From assembly GCA_027596945.1 (NCBI GenBank), contig JADGJH010000745.1:1-14815 (forward strand): a stretch of 14,815 nucleotides of DNA. The letters run 5' to 3'. The notes beneath the pieces were generated by a model. That model searched no databases and was not told where the DNA came from. It was given only the letters and a program-made list of their open reading frames with translations. This DNA comes from Physocladia obscura (Eukaryota; Chytridiomycota; Chytridiomycetes; Chytridiales; Chytriomycetaceae). Below, one piece after another: positions 1-8,800 of the stretch (position 1 is the first letter of the stretch; every line of letters starts with the position of its first letter). The translations under genes and the position numbers were made by a program.

Positions 1-139
1 TTTTTTGTTTTTTTTTTAATTTGTTTCAATTCCGCCCATTTTTTTTTAAAAATAATTTTTTCTTTTTCCAATAAGCAAAATTTCCATTTTTTTTTTTTTT
101 TTTAGTTATTTTGTTTAGTTCCGTTTTTTTTTGTCACAC
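1..139 (-). other. BFR2: Probable BFR2 intron 2, partial, or 3' flank
   Basis: Begins (minus strand) with GTGTGA, the same donor hexamer as a well-supported dynein intron at 7134. No credible acceptor followed by TRAUB-like coding sequence is present down to position 1. The rest is T/A homopolymer, including a 17-T run at 87-103. If this is not an intron, coding ends at 102 and 1-101 is 3' flank with no AATAAA seen on the minus strand. Confidence 0.55.
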
Positions 140-1676
140 CTGTCTCTAGTAATCGTCCTTCAATGAGCTCTTTCAACAATTGCTGATAGAAGTCGCCGTC
201 ATCGAAAATTTCGTCGTCAAAATTGGATAAATGAGCGTCCAAACCCTTTCCAGCCCGCCTTTTCAGCTGCAGCTGCTCTTCGCGCTCCTCGATTTCTTCG
301 CGTTCAGTTTTTCCTCCACTTCCGTCGCCGTCATTCTGGCCGGCTGCCATCGCATTTTTTGCACTGCCATTCACATCTTTATTGCTGCCACTCAACGTAT
401 TTCCTGCTATCGTCCCTAGCCGTCGCGTGTCACCGCCTCGCACGAGTCGCGTTCGCTTTAAAAGTCGGTCAGAGTCTGCAAGAACGTTACGTATCTGAGC
501 CAACGCGCCAAGGTTTATGGCAGTGAACTTTTTTCCGGCGGCAGCACTGCTTGCAGCACTAGCAACAGCTGTTACTTTATTGCTCCATTTTTCAATTGTA
601 GTGTCTCTGAATCCCGCGTCGAAAGCGGCATCAAACGATGAAATACGATCCCAGATTTCTTCTAGATTAATTTCGTCGTTCTTTCGATCAGGTTGCCGTT
701 TTCGTTTGCTGCAAAAGTCGGGTGGTGTGAGGGTTACTGTTTCATTGTGGGAAGATAGTTCTGCGCGTGTATCGAGAAGAGTGTTGATGAGGTCGACAGT
801 TGATTGGGCGGCAGTTGCGAGCGCTGTGGCAGTTTTTGCGATGGTTTCAGTTGGGAGAACGGATGTTGATATAAAGGCAGAAAGTGACGGTTCGAGAGGA
901 AGAATATTTGCAGCAATCAATGACGGCTGTATTTGAATTCGGAGGTCGAGAAGAGATTCCCAAATGCTCTGGTGATTTTGGTAAGTGAAAAATTAAGGGG
1001 GAAAGAAAGTAGTGTTAGAACTAACCATTTGATTTCTGACATTCAAACCCTTTTCCACATCCGAGCTTTTGTTTGTTACAAGATTTTTGAGAAGTTCCTT
1101 TTCCTTCTCAGCCATCCGCTTTAGATTTTCGGCTATTTGGGCAGTATCAGTTTCCTCCGACTCCTGTTCCAACTCTTCATCATTGTCACTGCCATCTTCA
1201 TTATCACTGCCATGACTGTCATTGTCATTTTCATCACCATTGCCATCATCATCACCATCGTTATCATCACTTTCTTCTTCGTCGTCGTTGTCATCGTCAA
1301 TACGGCGGTTCCGATTGAGGTCTCTACGTGACACTGGTTTGCCCTGATACTTAGGGTTGTCGGTGTCGAGATTGCGGCCCAGCTGGCGGCGGATGTTGCC
1401 CTCGCCAACTGCCAGATAGTGTGCCGTGTTGATTGAATGGGAGTTGTCGTTGTCGGGACCGTCACTATCGCTGTCGTTGTTGTTGCCAAAGCCGTCCGCT
1501 CCATCCGTTTCGGGATCGAAGTTGTCAGGTGCCGGATTTGCAAGCTCGGCCAGAAGTTCACCCAGCGCCTTCTTTGGTTTTGCTGCTTGTGTTGCTGCCT
1601 TCTGTTTTGCTGTCTTGACTACTTTGGCCCGCGTCAAGGCAAGTTCTGCTGTCAGCTTTTTCACTGGCGGCACCAT
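140..1676 (-). CDS. BFR2: Bfr2/AATF (Che-1) family ribosome-biogenesis protein, 3' end outside window
   Basis: Exons 1676-1026 and 968-140 join in frame to give 493 residues plus one base. Known family role: a nucleolar SSU-processome component needed for early 40S pre-rRNA processing; the human homologue AATF works with NGDN and NOL10. Seen here: a lysine/alanine-rich N-terminus, the LGELLAELANP..FDPE segment (about 38-57), KYQGKPVSRRDL (about 110-121), a very acidic Asp/Glu/Asn/Ser tract (about 125-180), the AATF-Che1 region spanning the splice junction (NQM|SIWESLLDLRIQIQ), the FRDTTIEKW motif, and EIFDDGDFYQQLLKELIE near 470-487. In known members a basic TRAUB domain follows that last motif. 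Here the frame instead runs to TAA at 104-102 after a Lys/Asn-rich tail. A GTGTGA donor sits at 139-134, so I infer a last exon beyond the left edge. The start is the first ATG, 84 bp below the riboflavin synthase stop. Family call is firm; the 3' end is open. Confidence 0.88.
969..1025 (-). other. BFR2: BFR2 intron 1 (57 bp)
   Basis: Donor GTTAGT at 1025-1020 and acceptor CACCAG ending at 969, phase 0. Joining restores a continuous conserved helix (NQM then SIWESLLDLRIQ). Reading through instead meets a stop at 993. Confidence 0.9.
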
Positions 1677-1760
1677 TTAAATTCAACAGCTAAAAAGAAA
1701 AAAACGAATGCTTTGTTGTTTTAAATCGGAGAAGAAAAAGAAGGCGAAAAAGAAACCCTC
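1677..1760. other. 84-bp spacer between RIB5 stop and BFR2 start
   Basis: On the minus strand this must hold both the riboflavin synthase 3' end and the BFR2 promoter and 5' UTR. It is a pyrimidine-rich tract (TTTCTTTTTCGCC, CTTCTTTTTCTTCTCC) followed by TTTTTTTCTTTTTAG 14-16 nt before the BFR2 ATG, which resembles a splice acceptor. No TATA box and no AATAAA were seen. Confidence 0.6.
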
Positions 1761-2669
1761 CTACAACCCCCTTTCCTTCAACTTTCTTTCAACGGCTGCG
1801 TCAACCGCACGCTCAATCAGTGACGCAAACACCCCTCCTCCGATCGACCCACTGCCTGCACTTTCCTGCTCCGCAAATCCGCGTACAACACTCTCGATGT
1901 ACTTGCCAATCTCATCTACCTCCAGATTAATACGCGCCCCGATTTCATGCAGCGGCAAATTCGTATGTCCCTGCGAGTGTGCAATCAACATGATGCTGAA
2001 CGTGCGCGCAACCTTGTCCACTGCAATAACTGTAAGTGACGCTCCATTCAGACATACATAGCCTTTCGCCACTACAAAAATTAATGGGTCTAGTGCGTCT
2101 GGATAAGTTGTCGGTACTCGGAATGTTAAGATCAACGAGTTTGGAGGATCATCCCGCTTTTCAATTAGTTCTATCGTACAGTCCACATGCCTGAAACAGA
2201 AAATACCATTGATTATCATAATCCGAGTTCCAAAGGGAACGTGGTTTTACCCTTGAACAAGGTGCCCTCCAAAACGTGTTCCAGCGTTCATTGCACGTTC
2301 GAGATTCACTATTGTGCCAACCTTCCAGTCGCCAAGATTAGTCCGACGCACCGTTTCAGGCGCAATTCCAACTTTAAATACTGTCTTGGCTTCATCAAAC
2401 TCGGTCACAGTTAAACAGATTCCTAATATTATTATTATTAGTTATTTTTTGTGATCACGGTTGCGGTATCGACAGATAGAGCACATAGAATAGAATAAAC
2501 AACTCATGTCACCTGATACCACGATCGAGTCACCAATGTGTACATCTGAAAGAACTGTAGCGGCATCTTCGATTGTTACCGAAAGCCCATTACCTCCGCC
2601 CCATGTCTCATCAACCTCTTCAATCTTAGACACGCGTCCGAGTGTTTCAACGATTCCTGTGAAGACCAT
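1761..2669 (-). CDS. RIB5: Riboflavin synthase (lumazine dismutase)
   Basis: Exons 2669-2513, 2422-2251 and 2190-1761 give 252 residues and a TAG stop. The enzyme dismutates two 6,7-dimethyl-8-ribityllumazine molecules into riboflavin and 5-amino-6-ribitylaminouracil, the last step of vitamin B2 synthesis; family members are usually cytosolic homotrimers. The two lumazine-binding barrels are both visible. The N-barrel begins at once with MVFTGIVE (1-8) and carries GDSIVVSGICLTVTEF (46-61), PETVRRTNL and RFGGHLVQGHVD (102-113). The C-barrel carries KGYVCLNGASLTV, IAHSQGHTNLPL and INLEVDEIGKYIE, then a variable Gly/Ser- and Ala-rich tail. Length is close to the 200-240 typical of the family. 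The ATG at 2669 is where family members start and has A at -3 and G at +4. All splice junctions restore conserved motifs. Animals lack this gene, which argues for a fungal or protist source. Confidence 0.95.
2191..2250 (-). other. RIB5: RIB5 intron 2 (60 bp)
   Basis: Donor GTAAAA at 2250-2245 and acceptor TTTCAG ending at 2191, phase 2. It splits the glycine codon of GGHLVQ-G-HVD, a highly conserved riboflavin synthase motif, so the junction is well fixed. Confidence 0.92.
2423..2512 (-). other. RIB5: RIB5 intron 1 (90 bp)
   Basis: Donor GTGACA at 2512-2507 and acceptor ATATTAG ending at 2423, phase 1. The join gives VVS-G-ICLTVTEF, the expected first-barrel motif. The donor is a weak match to GTRAGT. 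Confidence 0.88.
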
Positions 2670-2711
2670 ACTATTTTTTTTTGTCTATGACGTATGGTTT
2701 TCACTTTTGCC

Positions 2712-2717
2712 TTTATA
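2712..2717 (-). promoter_or_regulatory. RIB5: Candidate TATA box of RIB5
   Basis: TATAAA on the minus strand (AATATAAAGG context), 43-48 bp upstream of the RIB5 ATG. The spacing to the ATG would leave a short 5' UTR. Prediction from sequence only. Confidence 0.45.
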
Positions 2718-2725
2718 TTTTTTTT

Positions 2726-2786
2726 TGATTTCAAACCAGAACAAAATAGTATGACGTCAATTTGAAATCACGGTCATTTGAAATCA
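2726..2786. repeat. Three copies of the 10-mer TTTGAAATCA around the CRE
   Basis: Plus-strand copies at 2761-2770 and 2777-2786 (16-bp period), with an exact inverted copy at 2726-2735. The inverted pair can form a 10-bp stem with a 25-nt loop containing the TGACGTCA palindrome. No copies were noticed outside this spacer. Confidence 0.75.
2752..2759. promoter_or_regulatory. RIB5: Candidate CRE (bZIP) site TGACGTCA upstream of RIB5
   Basis: A perfect 8-bp ATF/CREB-type palindrome, about 35 bp upstream of the candidate TATA box. A second TGACGT core lies at 2688-2693, between the TATA box and the ATG. The spacer also serves as the dynein 3' flank. Binding is inferred, not shown. Confidence 0.4.
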
Positions 2787-2838
2787 GAAACACGCCATTA
2801 TTTACACTAAAAATAAAAAGAGAAGAAGTATTTTAAAT

Positions 2839-5800
2839 TCAACTTTCAGAAAGCTGAAGCACAATTGCAACACCCCGATTTATCCAATACTGTGCCGGTT
2901 TTCCTGTTCGAAGCGAAATACTCATTACATAATTCGTACTATGCCCAGTCGTGCTCAAGGTCCCCCGCCTCGCACTAGTCTTATAAACGGGACAGTCATA
3001 ACTTGCCTCTTTCATTTTCACAAATTCGGGATCATCATTCAAAACGGGAGTTGCAAGAACCACAGGCATCAAGTCCGTCAGCTGCTTCAAATGCGATTCA
3101 CCCAATTCATTAGTTTCGCGGTCCCACCGCGCGCCTTCGAGAAACAAGCCGCGAATATACACCCCGTCCGTGGGGCCTTCTTCGTAATCGTCGAGTGCCA
3201 TTACTGTGAATTTTATTCCCAGCAGATCAATGGGGAGTGAGTATTTTCGTGCATAGTTTTGAAGTGTTCCTGTCAAGAAAGATTGAGTAAAGTAGAAGCC
3301 TGAGATCCAAAATACTGGAGGAGATGATTTCTTGTCAATCCATGTTTGGAGGAATTTCAGCCTTGCAACAAAGTCTGATACATATGCACTCTTTTCAGAG
3401 TAACATAAAATAATTTTTTTTAAAATTACTCATAAAAACAAACAACTCACCAACGGTTTCAAACTCGGATAACTTTTTCCAGCCCACATGTCCGGAATCC
3501 GATTAAGTGTCAAACTCGTAACAAGCTCCTCAAACTCTTTACTCATTACAACAAGTCCCTTCAACGCTTTAATAACATTCTGTAAACTCTCTCGAATAAT
3601 CTTGAGTAGCCGATTAAACCGCACACACTCCTGTATCAAAACAGTATTCATACTCTCCTCATACATTACCGGGAAAACTTTTTGCACTTCCTCTATACTG
3701 AAATCTGTAGGTAAAGTCGCTAATATTCCTGCAGCAATATCTCGCGTGATTTCATCGCCGCTCTTCCCACCTGCGCCGCCACTGCTCGCCCGCGCTTGTG
3801 TAAGCAGTACGCTGCTGATCAGCAAGTTCGTTTCTGCAAGGTCTTTCGCAATATCGGCGTTCTCGTGCATACCAAACACCTCGGGGTGTTGCGTCATGGG
3901 CAGCGCTTTGATGTACAGGATATATGAATCAAAAGATCCTTTGGGTGGTGCTTTATAATTGCCTGATGGGCTTAATGCGTAGCTGTCGGAAAGAATATCA
4001 GGGATGTAGAAGAGGGATAGGAGTGAGACGAGACAGCGGCGGTCCATTCCATCTGTTACTCTTCCACCGTAGTTACATTCACCGGCTAGGTATTGTAATG
4101 CTTTCCATGGTACTTCTTCGTATTCATTAAGGAACTTGTGGGGTGGTATTAGTGATGAAGTAGAGAATAGGCAAAGGTTATGTATATAACAAACAAAAAA
4201 AAAGTGGAAATGGAAAAAAAGCAAAAAAAGTAAATTTAAAAAAACCATACTTTTTGTAACTGTCTCACACTCATTCTCAAATCAGATTCGTTAAATTCGT
4301 ATGGTATATTCCATCCCAACGGGCCAAAGTTTCTCCGTTCCTGTATAAAAAATATACTAAAAATACTGATCTTTCACTAAAAATAAGTTCACCTGAATCA
4401 AAGCATGGAAAAAACACAGGCCAAACAGCATCTTTTCCCAACTAGCCTCATTTGCCTTTTTTACACCTCTAAAAAACGACTCATCCGAAATCGGATCACT
4501 ACTATAACTTCGCAGAAGATTTGCTCGCAACCCCGCTGGCGGCTCGTTGGTCATTTTGACTCCATTCTGCAATAATGTTACTGGAAATTTGTCGGATGGA
4601 TACGACGTGAGCCACAGTCGAAATTCCTTGTTTGTTGATTCGGGGGTCAGATCTTCGCATATTTTTTCGAGGGATGGTAGCCAGGATACTGCAAGGTGGC
4701 AGTTTTGGAGAACTACCCAGTATCCAGATTTTATTCCTTGGCGGATCATGTTGGCTGCAATTGGGCCTTGACCTGGATTTTTTTTTTTTTTTTCTTATTA
4801 CTCATAATTTGCGAATTTTTTTGACAGCTACCTTGCCCCAATGATATACTCGTACATTTACTTCCCGTAAACCCTTTACTTTCGGCAAATTTAAGAAGCC
4901 TAGTACAAATTTTTTTATCCCTGAAGTATACAATAAAAAAGAAACATACTGTGCCATCGGATCAACCCCAGGACTTAAAATAAAAATTAAAGGAGCGCAA
5001 TTATTAGAGTCCGCGTAAGGTGCGGCCAAGTCGAACTGCGGAGGTTCAATGAACTTTGCACCCATTTTTCCTTTCACGAAATCAGTAATTCCTGGTACCA
5101 ACTTATCAGGTCTAATCATACGAAGCACAATAAGTTTCTGCAAGGCAGAAAGCCGCTCATCCCATCCACTCGGATAGTTTTCTTTACTGGGCTCCGTGGA
5201 ATCATAAATGACTTTCCACTCCACCAACTGGGTCCTAAAATCGTCGCTGAATTTCGAAAACGCTGCGAGATTCGAGAACCGGATTATTTCACCCCATGAT
5301 TTATCGCTCAACCATTTCGGGTCTGGGTTTGGAGGCGGATTCGGATCCACACCCACGCCGCCTGTGAGTAAAAACATCCACTCGTCGAGTTCGATTTCGT
5401 TGCGGCCTTTCATTAAGCCGATGCAGAGCAAGAAACTGAAGAGGAGTTTATCTTTTTTGAACAACGATCGACAGACATTAATATAGAGAGAGTATGTGAA
5501 GTGGTTGCGAAGGTTTTCAATACGTGTGGCGAGTTCGTCAGATTTTGAAGAGTCAGCTATAGATTGAAGAAATAGGTTGACGAACCAGAGAAGAGAGTAT
5601 TGATACATTGGTTCAATGTTTGCCAAGTCTGCAATTACAAAATATAGGATAGAGGAATGGAATGCAATGGGGCGGTATCCTTGCCGCGTTATATCAATCT
5701 GTTTTTCGGTTTCTTCAGAGATCTTCTGTTTTTGTGCAATATCGTCTGATAGAATTTTGGAACTAGTCAAAGCGTCAATAGCTGAAGAGTCTTCAAGAAG

Positions 5801-8800
5801 ATTTCCACTACTCGATAGAATAGCCAAAATTTTGTCTTCAATTTCTTTCAGTTGTTTTTTGTTTGCTGCCGATGAAAGAACCAGCCGATTTTTCTCCTCT
5901 TCAAGTTCTGGACGTTCTCGTGCTGCCACAATTCCAAGAAGTTGGTCTTCGAGACCTTCTGGTGTAATCATAAAATTTACAATCGTGACTTTTGTCGACA
6001 ATTCTGGCAGGTAGTGAGGATTTCGCAGCTTTGTTGTAATATAGAATCTGAAATCAGGAGAATATTCAATTACTGCTTCTCCAAGCTTGATACAAAGCAC
6101 GCCGCTTTGTTTGAAAATTTGTTTTGTCAAAAGCGGCTCAAGAACTGAATCAACTTCCTCGCCAATATTCTCGAGCAAAACAGGAGTTCCAAACTGTATT
6201 GCATTTTCAAGTTGACGTACATAATCTCCATCGGATAGTTTTATCACCGCTAGTCGATTAGATTTTTCCATATTTTTAACCCACTTGTTTGCTTGCCCTT
6301 GAGGATCAATAAAAAGCGGCCATCGGCGCGTTTTTGTGGATATGATTCCATTGTCGCTAGAGAAACTATCATTTGGAAGTCCTGCAAGATTCCAAGCTCG
6401 AAGATTAATGGGATCTCCGAGAGTATAGACGAGTGAAAACGTCCCAGAACAAGGAATTTTGTTTGCAATACATTTCTCGTTCCAATCCTTCAAACAAATT
6501 TGTCTGTACGCGCTTGTGAAAGCGCCCAAATATGCAATAACTGCCGACGACAACAACACATCTCCAGTTAAATTATTATATGTCGATGAAAGTGTTTTTG
6601 CAGCTTCACTCCATCGATCCTTTTCTCCTCCAAGTCCTCCAATCAATTTTTCGGCTCGAACGAGTTTCTTCGCGCACATGTCAACTTGCTGTTCCAGCTC
6701 CGCCTTCTTCGCCGTCATTGTCTTGAAGGTTGACTCCAAAGTAAACATTTTATCTTCGACTTCTTTCAATTCTGCTCGCTTGGAATTTAGTTTTGCCATT
6801 TCAACAGCCAGTTCTCCTTCAGCTTTCGCCAGAGATTCCTTTTTGGGACCAACTACTTTTGCAACAACGTCGTATTTGTCCAATGCACGAACCCATTTGC
6901 ACAAACCCTCAGCTGCCCCAGAAGAATTTTTCACAATATTGGGATCAAAGTCCGGATTGCAAGTGTATGTTTTTCGAATTTTTTCAATAATCTTGGGATC
7001 GATATTATCTTTGTCATACGTTCGAAGTCCTTGAAGAAAGTGAGAATCTCCGAGGAGTTTCTGAGCAGGTCCCCAGAAGTCTTCGACCTAAAAAAAGTTA
7101 CTAAAAAAATTTTGATTTAAAAAAATATTCACACCATTTTTCCTGAACCACCAGGATCTTTTATTCTGGCTGGCTTAATTCCTTTCATTATGCAAATAGC
7201 TTCCATCACTAGCTTCACAGCAGCGGGAGGACTTTTCATTGACTTAACGACAGTAATATCCTGCGGTTTTAGGGTATCAAGAGCTTCTAATGCACTTTCA
7301 AGAGCAGGAATCGCTTCAGCTAAGTCTGCTTCACACTCGTCTTTGATCGCCTTTGCCTCTCCTGCTTTCTTGTTTGCAACTGCTTCGTCAATTTTTACGA
7401 GCGCTCTCTTTTTTTCAACATCAATGGATTCCCGCGCAATCACTTCCATGATTTGATCAGTTTCTTTTTGCGTTTCAATAAGTTGTGGTTGTAATGCATG
7501 TAATTCAACTTGCATTGCTCCGACTTGTGACGCTGCTGATGCAAGTTGATCCAAGCCTGTTTCGTATCTTGTTTTGAGAGCATTAATTTCCTTTCTTTTC
7601 AAGTCCAAAAGTTTTTTGTATGTTTGTATGAGCTCCAAGTAGCTTGTTGGTGTCACATAATTGTGCCTTCGAAGGCCCTCCAAATACTTTTCTGATAAAA
7701 TTCGCGCACCAGTGTGAAACTCTTTGCACATGACTACTACTTTTGGTCGCACAGCCTCTGCGAGCTCTAAATCTTCCAAAAATTTCATCGCCACAATTTG
7801 AAGGGCGTCGTCAGGCCAAACTTGGAACCAGTCAATTGTGCAACAATTTACAAGAGACGGAAACATTCTCAACCTATTGCGGAATGCATCGCCAATTGGA
7901 GACATACAAAGAACAATGTGTAAGTTTTCTTTACAACGGCCGATAAATTGACTGTATAAAGCGGCAGGACTCGCGTCTAGCTTTGGGTTTTCTTTTGTTA
8001 GAGCTGTTCGAACTGTTTCAATAACAGCAGCTTTTTCATCTGATGGAAAAATGTTTGGCACTTCTCCCGTGTTCAACATATTGTTGATGTCTTCTAAAAA
8101 ACTTTCGAGCTGTAGTTGAGTATCACTGAATAAAAATACTGCAGGATTCCCTTCAGCGCCAGACTTAATCAAAAACTTTTTCAAATCTTCTCGCCACTCA
8201 TTGAGACCGTAACTTTTGCTAATTTCCACTTGAAACACAATATATTCGCACATATAAGCAGCAAGTTTCGTCAGTGATTGTCTTCCGCTTCCTCCAACAC
8301 CAACAAGCAACGCATGACCACCTGGTTGTTTCAAAATGCGAGAAATTCTTGACACATGCTCAATTGCAAAACGGAATATCACCAAATTCATTGGAGCTTT
8401 TGTGATTTGGTTATATTCGTCAAGTTGCTGTTTTACAAGATCTGCAACTGCCAGAACGTCCAAAACTTCATCATAAAATTTAACTGCCGCGTTTGGTACA
8501 ATAAAGTCTCCAAACATCAGTGATCGCATATCATCATCATCTATTTTTCCATCTTTGTTGGAATCTAAATGGCTGAAAATATCTGCAAATCGAACGCCAA
8601 AATGCCGGGCGAGAATATCTTGAATGGAATCGAAGAACCAACTGCGATCTGAGTCATCAACTAAACGGTCATAAAAAACTCTATAAGCTTCATGACACCA
8701 GAGTCTAATCAATTTCTTTTCGTCGCTGAACTTTTCAGGCGCGGCAAGAAGTAATCCTTGTACGACTCGGGCAAAATCGCGCAAGTTAAACAAGTAATGA

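Larger units (their letters stand above)
2670..2838. other. 169-bp spacer: RIB5 promoter and dynein 3' flank
   Basis: Holds the TATA, CRE and 10-mer repeat candidates listed separately. On the minus strand AATAAT (about 2797-2802) lies some 37 nt below the dynein stop and could serve as a variant poly(A) signal. No coding sequence seen. Confidence 0.6.

Noticed and set aside
517..936. 139-codon plus-strand open frame with a hydrophobic start resembling a signal peptide
   Set aside because: Lies opposite the Bfr2 alanine-rich region; the hydrophobicity reflects reverse-complemented Ala/Asp codons. The minus frame has clear family motifs.
1133..1561. Met/Thr-rich 142-codon minus-strand frame
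   Set aside because: Out-of-frame reading of the Bfr2 acidic repeat; low complexity, no support.
3488..3958. 156-codon plus-strand open frame
   Set aside because: Fully antisense to a dynein exon with invariant motifs; no independent evidence of coding.
4802..4921. Reading on through the intron to a stop at 4802 as the end of a shorter dynein
   Set aside because: Loses the family-conserved LLKFAESKG and SLGQGQGPIA segments, which are restored exactly by the 50- and 59-bp introns; the downstream exons encode the expected C-terminal domain.
6459..7034. 191-codon open frame on the plus strand
   Set aside because: Antisense to the dynein stalk coding exon. Its Ser/Ala/Phe-rich composition is what the reverse complement of Glu/Lys/Ala coiled-coil codons gives; no family motif seen.
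7135..7160. DPGGSGKM as a further nucleotide-binding loop
   Set aside because: It lies in the microtubule-binding tip, lacks Walker spacing and is a known conserved element of this dynein group.
8278..8301. Arginine in place of lysine in the AAA4 P-loop as an inactivating mutation
   Set aside because: GVGGSGRQS is the normal form of AAA4 in axonemal dynein heavy chains.
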